DNA of 28,303 nt, taken from positions 1-28,303 of the forward strand of contig JAFGSL010000328.1 of the NCBI GenBank assembly GCA_016934645.1. Direction: 5' to 3'. The notes beneath the pieces were generated by a model. The model made no database searches and was not told where the DNA came from. It was given only the letters and a program-made list of their open reading frames with translations. The translations under genes and the position numbers were made by a program. This document shows positions 6,304-13,967 of the stretch, piece after piece; the stretch's first letter is position 1; each line of letters starts with the position of its first letter. This DNA is from Anaerolineae bacterium (GTDB lineage: Bacteria > Chloroflexota > Anaerolineae > B4-G1 > SLSP01).

Positions 6304-6981
6304 ATGACTCACTACAGAATTGCGGACTTGCCGGCAGAGGAGCGCCCATTGAACCGGCTGCGGGAAGTAGGACCGGTGAACGTGAGCACGGCAGAGCTGC
6401 TAGCGTGCATCTTGCAGACCGGTGACGCGCTGCACCAGGCGAATACACTACTGACCGAGTTGGGCGGTTTGGAAGGACTGGCCCACGCTGAGCAGTGTAT
6501 GCTCACCGACGTTCCGGGCATTGGCCAGGCACTGGCGACCCGGTTGCAGGCAGCGATGGAGTTGGGGCGGCGCATTGTGGCAGGAAATACAGAGGAGCGG
6601 ATACAGATCCGTGCCCCGCAGGACGCGGCCAACGTGGTTATGCCGTTGATCGCCCAACAGGAGCAGGAGCATTTTCTGGTTCTCTTCCTGGATACCCGCA
6701 ATCGGATCGTCGACTGGGAGGTTCTGTACAAGGGGACGTTGAATTCGTCAATAGTGCGGATCGCCGAGGTCTTCCGAGGAGCGGTCCGGCGACATTGTGC
6801 GGCTATCATTGTGGCGCACAACCACCCTTCAGGGGACCCATCACCTTCTCCGGAGGATATCGCGCTTACACAGCGGCTGGTGGAAGCAGGGAAGTTGATG
6901 GAGGTAGACGTGTTGGACCATATGGTGGTAGGACGCGGACGGTGGGTGAGTCTACGGGAACGCGGGCTGGGGTGGGCATAA
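6304..6981 (+). CDS. radC: RadC-like JAB/MPN domain protein
   Basis: A 225-residue RadC-family protein. An N-terminal helix-hairpin-helix part (VPGIGQALATRLQAA, about 70-84) precedes the JAB/MPN domain with a full metal site: HNHPSGDPSPSPED gives His172, His174, Ser182 and Asp185 (H-x-H-x7-S-x2-D). RadC proteins are common on mobile elements and near restriction or antirestriction genes; despite the name, a direct repair role is not established. The ATG at 6304 is used because GAAAGGGG precedes it. It is the last gene of the early region before the A/T-richer cargo block. Confidence 0.9.
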   Translation: MTHYRIADLPAEERPLNRLREVGPVNVSTAELLACILQTGDALHQANTLLTELGGLEGLAHAEQCMLTDVPGIGQALATRLQAAMELGRRIVAGNTEERIQIRAPQDAANVVMPLIAQQEQEHFLVLFLDTRNRIVDWEVLYKGTLNSSIVRIAEVFRGAVRRHCAAIIVAHNHPSGDPSPSPEDIALTQRLVEAGKLMEVDVLDHMVVGRGRWVSLRERGLGWA

Positions 6982-7036
6982 CCTGGGCCAGCATCGGCAG
7001 TGATATAGCTGCCGCTGCACCATCCACCCGCCTGAT

Positions 7037-7432
7037 TCAGTCACTCAGAGCTATTGATTCATCTACACCGAGAAAGTCCAGCGCTTCTGCAATTTCTCGA
7101 AATACCTTGATTTCAAGTGGCCGATGTTCCGACAGTATTTGCCACATGCGCATAAATCCATAGGTGACGGCCCTGTCCGCCACGATTGCCACTTTAGCCC
7201 CTTCAACCCGATCGTTGAATGAACTATCCTTCGTGACCCCAAATCTTATCTCATCGTAACTGAAGTCAATCAGGCTACATGTACGCAGGTCGTATAGAAC
7301 ATTGTAACCCAGCATCCAACGTTCATCAGCGAGCATCTGCCGTGAGGCTGTCTTGATTTGTTCCACGTCGACTTGCTCGCGTCCGGTGAAAACACAGAGA
7401 CGATAATCGGGGAAAATCTCGTAACTGAACAT
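7037..7432 (-). CDS. STAS/SEC14 (SpoIIAA-like) domain protein
   Basis: A 131-residue single-domain protein, the only convincing minus-strand gene. The pattern matches small SpoIIAA-like/SEC14-type proteins: an opening strand (MFSYEIFPDYRLCVFTG), a helix, GYNVLYDLRTCSLIDFSYDEI, a central strand (KVAIVADRAVTYGFMRMW) and a closing helix ending in EALDFLGV. Such proteins bind small ligands or partner proteins and are not enzymes. AAGGGG lies about 10 nt before the start codon on that strand. It is convergent with radC and divergent from the CHAT-NB-ARC gene; its A/T-richer composition matches that gene, so the two may have arrived together. Confidence 0.65.
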   Translation of the reverse strand: MFSYEIFPDYRLCVFTGREQVDVEQIKTASRQMLADERWMLGYNVLYDLRTCSLIDFSYDEIRFGVTKDSSFNDRVEGAKVAIVADRAVTYGFMRMWQILSEHRPLEIKVFREIAEALDFLGVDESIALSD

Positions 7433-7491
7433 TTAACAGCCCCTTATGATGTAACAGCATACTTAGTTAATGGTCATTTTTCATAAAGGAT

Positions 7492-7524
7492 AGGCCCCCT
7501 TGCCATATCGTCAAGGGGGCCTTT
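7492..7524. terminator. Strong hairpin in the divergent intergenic region
   Basis: AGGCCCCCTTG (7492-7502) pairs perfectly with CAAGGGGGCCT (7512-7522), followed by TT. It sits between the minus-strand gene and the CHAT-NB-ARC promoter region and could stop transcripts entering from either side. The 7433-7916 gap also holds a variant dyad, a promoter-like pair and a decayed reading frame. Confidence 0.55.
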
Positions 7525-7542
7525 GGAGGTCGGATTACGCCT

Positions 7543-7558
7543 GTTAAAAGCGGTTAAG
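7543..7558. promoter_or_regulatory. Variant operator-like dyad GTTAA-N6-TTAAG
   Basis: It has the same spacing as the GTTAA-N6-TTAAC sites elsewhere, with one mismatch in the second half. It lies 58 bp upstream of a TTGACA/TAAATT pair. It could link the cargo gene to the phage regulator, or be chance. Confidence 0.25.
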
Positions 7559-7616
7559 AGACATTTCGAGCAAGTGTATATACCCACACAGGTAGATCTC
7601 CTGGTCAGAATCCCGG

Positions 7617-7645
7617 TTGACATTTCATCAAAATCAGAATAAATT
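7617..7645 (+). promoter_or_regulatory. Promoter candidate for the CHAT-NB-ARC gene
   Basis: TTGACA (7617-7622), a 17-bp spacer and TAAATT (7640-7645), four of six matches to the -10 consensus. If used, it leaves a leader of about 265 nt before the start codon at 7917. Confidence 0.4.
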
Positions 7646-7819
7646 GTGGGTCACGAACTCAACATCCTGGGCCAATATGGGCGATCTTAGGTCATGTAGT
7701 GCAAAGGCAGACGTGACACAGGCATCCTTCACCCTCTTGAGATTCGTATCCTCTCCTGCTACGAGAACGGCTATCTGGTGTAAATATGCCTGGATGAGCA
7801 GCAGGAATTCCCTGCGAGG
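7634..7819 (-). pseudogene. Possible decayed coding fragment
   Basis: On the minus strand an open frame of 61 codons reads like a helical protein (for example LLIQAYLHQIAVLVAGEDTN, then VKDACVTSAFALHDLRSP) but has no start codon at its front end. A frameshift to an upstream ATG near 7830 would supply one. It overlaps the leader of the CHAT-NB-ARC gene. It could be a remnant of a gene lost when the cargo inserted, or a chance open frame. Confidence 0.2.
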
Positions 7820-7916
7820 TCACCCCAATACATAATTTGAGAGACCAAAGGTATTGCCTCTCGCCAAGTCGATGATTTTAGCACAAGATTCAACAAAAGT
7901 AGTTTATGGGGGAGAA

Positions 7917-10900
7917 ATGTCAATCAGTAAATATACTGACCTCGAAATCGAATTCAGTCATCGTGAAGGGAATGAATACGAAATCCGACTCAGGCTCCGT
8001 CAACCTGAGAGACCTGTCGTTATTTATAAAAAAAAGGGGCTGACCGAGATTGATGTAAAGGATTGTGCTAATTTGGTCAATCCGATCGAGCACGGCAAAG
8101 CCTTGAGTAAGAGTCTGTTCACAACAGAAATCCTGACTTATTTCATACGGGCACGTGAGAGTGCTAGATCCCAAACCCCCCCAGTGCCACTACGCGTGCG
8201 TCTCTGTTTCGACTGGGAGGATACTAAGCTGCACGCTCTGCATTGGGAGACTCTTTGTGATCCTCTGAATCCTGGCACTTTCTTGTCTACAGATGCGAAC
8301 ATTTTACTCTCGCGTAATCCGCCAGTAGAGGATAGCAAAAGCGTCAGCCCAAAATCCAAAGGCAATCTGCGAGCATTAGTAGTGATCGCTAATCCAATCA
8401 ATCTTAGCAATAAGTGGAATCTGTCGCCAGTAGACGTCCTAGGTGAGTTGGCCCGTGCGCAGAATGCACTAGCAGAATTCGCGAATCTTACTGCACTCTA
8501 CCGTGCCGAAAAGCAAGGGGCTGTTGTTTGTGACGGACATCCGACATTTGCCAACCTAATCAGTCATCTGCGTGAAGGCTATGACATCCTCTACCTGGTA
8601 GCTCACGGCAAGGTGAGCAAGGACAGGCCCTATATATTACTGCTTGAGGATGAAGATGGTTGTCACGAATTAGTGGCAACAGAGGACTGGAAAGGACCCT
8701 ACGGTGAGTATGCTGTTGGTCTCATTACAAGTCTACGCCAAAGTGTGACAGAATTACCTCGCCTGATTGTGCTTGCATCTTGCCAGAGTGCCGGAGAGGA
8801 CGAAATTTGTAGTCACGATGAGGGCGAATTGAGTGCCTTGGGGCCTGCATTGATCAAAGCCGGTGTGTTATCGGTGATTGCGATGCAGGGTAATATCACA
8901 ATGGAGTCAGTTGAGCAATTCACCCCTGAATTTTTCAGAGAACTGGATCGCGATGGCCAGATTGATCGTGCAATGGCGGCTGCGCGGATTAAACTGATCC
9001 TCCACCATCGCCCTGACTGGTGGATGCCTGTCCTTTTTATGCAACAGGAAGACGGACGAATATTCGCTGATGATGTTCCACTACCTATCATGCAGGCCCC
9101 CCGCCTTCCAGATCAGTATGTCGAACGCTTGGACGAATTGAGGTGTTTGAAGAAAAAGCTTCTTCCTGGAAAAACTGGTGGTCCACTGCCAGTGTCCAGA
9201 GTTATTCTGCACGGTATGGGTGGCTTGGGCAAGTCAGCTATGGCTGCAGCCTTTGCCCGTGATAAAGAGGTCCAGAATGCCTTTCCCGATGGCATTTTGT
9301 GGGTAACACTTGGCAAAGAACCGGACTTGCCTCAGCGCCTTGCCCGATGGGGACTTGAGTTAGCAGCTCCAAAAGATTTAACTATTTTCAATAGTGCTTA
9401 TTTTGATACACAGGCACGCAGAGACAAGTTACGCGATTTATTGGAGGACAAAGTTTGCTTGCTAGTAGTGGATGATGTTTGGGAAGAAGATCATGTCGAA
9501 CCCTTCTCAGTCGGTGGATCAAAATGCTTGTTGCTGATCACCAGCCGCGAGGCTAATATGTTAGACGGGGCAATCCCTATCCCATTGAACAAGATGACCG
9601 AGGCAGAAGCTCTTGCGTTGATGGCCAACTGGGCGGGGGGAATTCCGGACACAGATCGGGATACGGCTAGCAAGCTTGCGGAGGGGGTTGGCTATTTACC
9701 ATTGGCTTTGAAACTCATCGCGGCACAAGCTACGCCCTTGAGAGGTGGATGGCAGGAAATTTACGAGCAGTGGAAGGAGCACAAGTTGCAGGTTGTCAAG
9801 CGTGGTCGTGAGCCGAAAGATGATAAAGAGGATAGTCTAATATGTTCTCTCGAGTTGAGTTGGGAGAGACTGAAGGAGGAAGACCAGAGATTGTATCGGC
9901 AGTTGGGCGTTTTTCCTGAAGATGCCCCCTTCCCTCTGACTGCGGCTGCAGCGCTTTGGGACTTGGAAGTGTCTGAAGCTAGAAAAGTCCTGATCGACTT
10001 CGCAGAGCAAGCATTGCTAACCTCGTATATAGTGGATGGGAACCAATGGTATGCTTTTCACGATGTCCTGTATGAGTTCGTATCAGGTCACTTAAGGAAA
10101 AACGGAGAGTTAGAACAGACCCATGCAAAGCTGGTTGCTGGTTACTCAAAGCGTTGCCGTGGCATGTGGGTTGAGCTGGAATCTGATGGCTACATTCACG
10201 ACCACCTGGCATGGCATATGTACAAGGCAGGACTGCTAAAGGAGCTATATGCCCTCATCGATAAACCTTGGAAGAATGCTCTATTCGATCTCACTTTTTC
10301 TCATCGCACTTTTGTTGAAAACGTCGATCTGGCTATTAAGGCTGCTAGTAAAGAAGAACCGATCAATTGGGTGCAACTGGTGCGCGGTTGCCAGCTTTAC
10401 GCTAAGCTGCACTCAATGGCGACCAGTGTACCGCCTGAAGCGTTAGGCGTCCTAGCACAGACTGGCGATCCGAATTTGGTGAGGAAGGCGGCCATCGATT
10501 ATGCCACTTTGATCTGGGACACCAAACAACAGCGTCGCGCATACAGACTGATTGGTGAAGCGTACATCAACCGGGGAGAAATGGAAGAGGCAAAAAAAGT
10601 GCTGGAGCTTGCGTTAGCATCAGCGAGTACTATTGAGGAAGACAGTGATAAGGGGTATGCACTAGTTGAAGCAGCGAAGGCGCTCGCACAGGTGGGGGAC
10701 GTAGAAACATTACGGAAGACCCTAACAGCTACGGAAGGTATAGGAGATGAACAGTGGAGAGCAAGAGCACTGGCCGAGATATCCCAGGCACTCGTGCAGG
10801 TGGAGGATGCGGAAATCTTGCGACAAGCGCTGGAACTCATCCAAGCTATTGAAAGTGAGGAGTGGAAAGCATATGCGCTAGGCGAAGTATCCCAGGCACT

Positions 10901-13523
10901 CGCGCAGATGGGGAATGTAGAAATCTTGCGACAAGCGCTGGAACTCGTGCAAGCTACTGAAAGTGAAGAGTGGAAAGCACATGCGCTGGGCGAGATATCC
11001 CAAGCGCTCGCGCAGGTGGGGGACGTAGAAATCTTGCAACAGGCGCTGGGACTCGCGCAAGCTATGGAGTGGAAAGCACAGGCATTACGTAAAGCGGCCC
11101 GCGAGAGACTGGGCCAGGAGGATGTCGGGGATGTGGAAGCACGTCGGTTAGCGCGGGTGAAGGCGAAAAAAATTGAGAATAATGCGCCGCATATAGTGTA
11201 TGCACTTAGTAGGATAGCTCAGGCGTTGGTTCAGGTAGGACAAGACAGTGCAGCGATCCAAGTTGTGGAACAGATACTGGAAGGTGAGGGAGCCGAAGTG
11301 TGCACTAGGGATGATTGCAGCCCGCAGGTGTTAATTACGGTGGCACAAGTGATGGTGGGGGTGGGGAAAATAGAAGAACTGCGGCATATTCTGGAGATAG
11401 CATATAAGATCCGGGATCAAGGGAAAAAAGCGGCTGCCCTAGCCGGCATTGCTCAGGCGTTGGCACAGGCCGGAGAACAGGAAGCGTCCGTCCAGGTTGC
11501 ACAACAGGCGCTGAAAGCGGTAAAAGCAATTGCGGCTGAATATGAGTTGAGACATGGGACCAGGGAGGGAGCAGTCTACAGTGGATATACAATAGGCTGG
11601 ATAGCTCAAACATTGATACAGGCGGGCGAACAGGAAGGACTGCAAGAAGTTCTATCGGTAGTGAAAATGATTAAGGGCGGAAGGAACAGAGCAGAGGCAC
11701 TTAGTGGAATAGCCCAGACCCTGGCCAAAACAGGTGAAGTAGAAACCCTGCAACAGCTACTAACAGTCGCGCAAGATAGTGAGGATGAGACAACAAGAAA
11801 CCTAGCATTGATCAAGGTGGCCGAGGCGCTGGTCAAGGAACAGACTCAGGAAGCTGCCACTCATCAAGCACTAAGAATGACGCTGGCAAACTTGAATAAC
11901 CTAGTAGGCGAGGGGTGGAAAGCAGATTGGCTAGGTAGAGTGTTGCGGATGGTGCCCCAGGTTAAGGATATTGAAGCACTTGGGCAAGCTCGTAAGATCG
12001 CAGAAGGTATGGAAGATGGAGATCACAAACTGCAAGCATTGAGCTACGTGGCGCAAGCACTGCTCCAGATCGGGAATATAGAGGAAGCAAGACAAATAGC
12101 AAGAAAGGTGCTGACGGCAGCCGAAACAACCGCAGATGATAGAGTAAACGAATCAACTTGGCTGGATGGAATAGCGCAATCGTTAGCTCAGATTGGAGAA
12201 ATGGAGGTGCTTCAAAAGGCATTGAGAGTCGCGCAGAACATTAAATACGGAAGAGCAGCCGCGATGTGGCTGTTAATCGGTAAGGCGAAGACCTTAGCCC
12301 GTGATGGAGCTACAAAAAAAGCAGGGCGTATGATGGTTGAAGCATTGAAAGCAGAGCATTGGGATCCAAACTGGTTGGATGCAACACTGGAACTAGGAGA
12401 CGTGTGTAGAATCTTAGTACAAGTCGGAGATGAAGAACCGCTTTTGTGGATACTCAATATGATGGGAAAAAGTAAAAATCTCGGGGGTTTCCGAGCTGAA
12501 ATCGTGAGTCATATAGCCCTGGCATTAGCACCAACGGGTGATATCAGAGCGCTTTGGTACGTATTGTCGATAGCAAAAAACTGTCAAGGAGGGACACACT
12601 ATAGTTATATAGCCAAAGAGCTGAGTGCAGTGGCGCGGGCCTTTATACAAGTCGGAGAGATAGAAGCCCTACAAGAAGTGCTAGAAGCAATTGAAGAGAT
12701 TCCAGAAGTGTACACTATCAAGGCACGGAGCGAGATAGCACAGGCACTGGCCCAGGCCGGAGAGATCGAAACTGCTGCTCAGATAACACACCGAGTACTA
12801 GAAATAACAGATCCTATAGCAGGTTCTATTGATGACAAGGAGCGTGTAAGGGCATGGATTGAAATTCTCCAGGCTTTGGTACAACTTGGTGAGTTCGAAA
12901 CTGCAAACCAGGTGCTAGAGCAAATACGCAAGGTAGCGCCATTCTATAGTGGCGAGGCATCTGAAGTGCAAGCATTGCTTGAATGTGCCAAAGGTCTAGC
13001 TCACATCGGAGAGATGGAAGAAGCTGCGCAAACAGCACGATCCGCACTCGAAATTGCGACAGAGACTAGAAATGCAAGTGTACTGGGTGAAGTAGCACAG
13101 GTGCTAGCGCAGTTGGGACAAGTTGAAGAATTGCGAAAGACATTGAGAACCACAGAAAATATTAAGGACCTACGTTTGAGAGCGGAAGCATTAGGCAAAA
13201 TAAGCCAAGCTTTGGCTCAGATTAATGAAGTCGAAGCGCTGAAAGAAGTATGGGCAACAGCCAAAACGATTGGAAGTACAAAGTATAAAGCAGAGGCATT
13301 CAACAGGATAGCTCCGGCTATACTCCAAACGGGACAAAAGATAGACGCAAACGCTTGGCAAGCCCTCCAAGACGCGTTCGAAGAGGCTAGGCTGATTGGA
13401 TGCAGGAGTGTATTCGACGTGCTACAAAACGGGAGCACTATACTGGCAGCTATTGATCGTGGCCAAACATTGTGGGAAGTGTGCGATGCCACGATGGAGG
13501 TAGAGCGTTGGTGGAAAAGCTAG
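7917..13523 (+). CDS. CHAT protease - NB-ARC (STAND) NTPase - helical repeat protein, NLR-like
   Basis: An 1868-residue protein built like an NLR. Residues about 1-140 are an uncharacterised N-terminal part. About 150-400 is a CHAT caspase-like domain with VAHG (His230) and LASCQS (Cys289) as catalytic dyad. About 425-720 is an NB-ARC module with P-loop GMGGLGKS (Lys439), Walker B LLVVDD (Asp519, Asp520), an LLLITSR sensor, GYLPLAL and a winged-helix end FHD (His715, Asp716) in the place of the MHD motif. About 835-1868 is an array of 36-residue helical-hairpin (TPR-like) repeats that probably sense a ligand. Such STAND proteins are typically inactive until the repeats bind a trigger, then oligomerise and free the effector, here a protease; several families defend against phage. 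The ATG at 7917 has GGGGGAG just before it; an upstream TTG at 7854 lacks one. It is A/T-richer than its neighbours, consistent with acquired cargo. No separate CHAT substrate gene is seen nearby. Confidence 0.9.
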   Translation: MSISKYTDLEIEFSHREGNEYEIRLRLRQPERPVVIYKKKGLTEIDVKDCANLVNPIEHGKALSKSLFTTEILTYFIRARESARSQTPPVPLRVRLCFDWEDTKLHALHWETLCDPLNPGTFLSTDANILLSRNPPVEDSKSVSPKSKGNLRALVVIANPINLSNKWNLSPVDVLGELARAQNALAEFANLTALYRAEKQGAVVCDGHPTFANLISHLREGYDILYLVAHGKVSKDRPYILLLEDEDGCHELVATEDWKGPYGEYAVGLITSLRQSVTELPRLIVLASCQSAGEDEICSHDEGELSALGPALIKAGVLSVIAMQGNITMESVEQFTPEFFRELDRDGQIDRAMAAARIKLILHHRPDWWMPVLFMQQEDGRIFADDVPLPIMQAPRLPDQYVERLDELRCLKKKLLPGKTGGPLPVSRVILHGMGGLGKSAMAAAFARDKEVQNAFPDGILWVTLGKEPDLPQRLARWGLELAAPKDLTIFNSAYFDTQARRDKLRDLLEDKVCLLVVDDVWEEDHVEPFSVGGSKCLLLITSREANMLDGAIPIPLNKMTEAEALALMANWAGGIPDTDRDTASKLAEGVGYLPLALKLIAAQATPLRGGWQEIYEQWKEHKLQVVKRGREPKDDKEDSLICSLELSWERLKEEDQRLYRQLGVFPEDAPFPLTAAAALWDLEVSEARKVLIDFAEQALLTSYIVDGNQWYAFHDVLYEFVSGHLRKNGELEQTHAKLVAGYSKRCRGMWVELESDGYIHDHLAWHMYKAGLLKELYALIDKPWKNALFDLTFSHRTFVENVDLAIKAASKEEPINWVQLVRGCQLYAKLHSMATSVPPEALGVLAQTGDPNLVRKAAIDYATLIWDTKQQRRAYRLIGEAYINRGEMEEAKKVLELALASASTIEEDSDKGYALVEAAKALAQVGDVETLRKTLTATEGIGDEQWRARALAEISQALVQVEDAEILRQALELIQAIESEEWKAYALGEVSQALAQMGNVEILRQALELVQATESEEWKAHALGEISQALAQVGDVEILQQALGLAQAMEWKAQALRKAARERLGQEDVGDVEARRLARVKAKKIENNAPHIVYALSRIAQALVQVGQDSAAIQVVEQILEGEGAEVCTRDDCSPQVLITVAQVMVGVGKIEELRHILEIAYKIRDQGKKAAALAGIAQALAQAGEQEASVQVAQQALKAVKAIAAEYELRHGTREGAVYSGYTIGWIAQTLIQAGEQEGLQEVLSVVKMIKGGRNRAEALSGIAQTLAKTGEVETLQQLLTVAQDSEDETTRNLALIKVAEALVKEQTQEAATHQALRMTLANLNNLVGEGWKADWLGRVLRMVPQVKDIEALGQARKIAEGMEDGDHKLQALSYVAQALLQIGNIEEARQIARKVLTAAETTADDRVNESTWLDGIAQSLAQIGEMEVLQKALRVAQNIKYGRAAAMWLLIGKAKTLARDGATKKAGRMMVEALKAEHWDPNWLDATLELGDVCRILVQVGDEEPLLWILNMMGKSKNLGGFRAEIVSHIALALAPTGDIRALWYVLSIAKNCQGGTHYSYIAKELSAVARAFIQVGEIEALQEVLEAIEEIPEVYTIKARSEIAQALAQAGEIETAAQITHRVLEITDPIAGSIDDKERVRAWIEILQALVQLGEFETANQVLEQIRKVAPFYSGEASEVQALLECAKGLAHIGEMEEAAQTARSALEIATETRNASVLGEVAQVLAQLGQVEELRKTLRTTENIKDLRLRAEALGKISQALAQINEVEALKEVWATAKTIGSTKYKAEAFNRIAPAILQTGQKIDANAWQALQDAFEEARLIGCRSVFDVLQNGSTILAAIDRGQTLWEVCDATMEVERWWKS
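10755..11100 (+). repeat. Near-identical 108-bp tandem repeats inside the NLR-like gene
   Basis: The phrase TGGAAAGC (TGGAGAGC in the first unit) recurs at 10755, 10863, 10971 and 11070. The period is 108 bp (36 codons); the last step is 99 bp because three codons are missing. Units share long nearly identical DNA stretches (AAATCTTGCGACAAGCGCTG in two, one change in the third), unlike the diverged repeats further on. This points to recent duplication or gene conversion. Confidence 0.85.
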
Positions 13524-13647
13524 CGCGACTTCAGATAGCTAGCTATGCTTATAGTAGCAAAATGGAGACACGTTAACTATCATTTGTAGAAGGTGATAGA
13601 TAGCCAAGGAAGGACTTCAAGGCCGCAGTTTTGATCGGAAAATGGCC

Positions 13648-13663
13648 GTTAATTTGACTTAAC
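13648..13663. promoter_or_regulatory. Operator candidate, copy 2 (GTTAA-N6-TTAAC)
   Basis: GTTAA (13648-13652), TTTGAC, TTAAC (13659-13663), flanked by GGCC and TGGCGTTAA as in copy 1. It ends 25 bp before the TTGACA of the strong promoter at 13689. 13524-13640 holds nothing recognisable beyond a 12-bp palindrome at 13535-13546. Confidence 0.5.
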
Positions 13664-13688
13664 TGGCGTTAATGGCAGGCAAGGGTTA

Positions 13689-13716
13689 TTGACATAGCTT
13701 GACATATATGTATAAT
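13689..13716 (+). promoter_or_regulatory. Near-consensus sigma70 promoter (late promoter candidate)
   Basis: TTGACA (13689-13694), 16 bp, TGTATAAT with TATAAT at 13711-13716. Both hexamers are exact consensus, making this the strongest conventional promoter in the window. A second TTGACA at 13699 is too close to the -10 to serve. It precedes a structured RNA and then the modification, lysis and head genes. Confidence 0.8.
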
Positions 13717-13722
13717 TAGAAC

Positions 13723-13949
13723 ATAAGTTCTGGATTTTTACCCAAGGGAAACGGGTTAAAAAATTGCGCTTAGTGGGTTACAGAGCTACTAGCTGCGATA
13801 ATCGGTTCAAATCCGACGGTGAGGTAGCTCAAGCCGTAATCGCCCTACACGGTCGAGCGGGGTGGAAGGCCTCCGCAAACCAATAGGCCGATGATGGTCT
13901 GTCAGCGACACAGATTCCGGGGCCAGCGTTTATAACGCTGGCCCCTTTT
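13723..13949 (+). ncRNA. Structured leader or small RNA with a tRNA T-arm-like hairpin
   Basis: About 227 nt between a consensus promoter and an intrinsic terminator with no open frame. Visible structure: TTTACCC/GGGTTAAA near the 5' end; GAGCTAC (13783-13789) pairing with GTAGCTC (13824-13830), enclosing TCGG-TTCAAAT-CCGA (13802-13816), the sequence of a tRNA T-arm; TAGTGGGTTA (13771-13780), like a tRNA D-loop; GGCCT (13868-13872) with AGGCC (13885-13889); then the block CAGCGACACAGATTCC directly before the terminator. No acceptor stem or anticodon arm fits, so it is not a tRNA. The terminator lies 18 nt before the next gene, so this is probably an antitermination leader or riboregulator of the late operon. 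A free small RNA with a tRNA-mimic domain, as in bacterial Y RNAs, is the main alternative. Confidence 0.55.
13919..13949 (+). terminator. Intrinsic terminator in front of the ParB-like gene
   Basis: GGGGCCAGCG (13919-13928) and CGCTGGCCCC (13936-13945), a perfect 10-bp stem, followed by TTTT. Only 18 nt separate it from the next start codon, leaving no room for another promoter. Confidence 0.9.
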
Positions 13950-13967
13950 CGTTTCTAAGGTGCTAAA

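Noticed and set aside
7617..7835. 72-codon + strand frame before the NLR-like gene
   Set aside because: Its TTG start is the -35 of a promoter candidate, there is no ribosome binding site, and the sequence reads unlike a protein; the minus strand looks more coding-like.
10755..11100. CRISPR-like array
   Set aside because: The repeats are contiguous coding units with 108-bp period and no unique spacers; they belong to the helical-repeat protein.
13760..13845. tRNA gene around the GGTTCAAATCC sequence
   Set aside because: The T-arm is perfect and a D-loop-like string precedes it, but the 7-nt segment after the T-arm (GGTGAGG) has no partner at the 5' side, and no anticodon stem can be formed.
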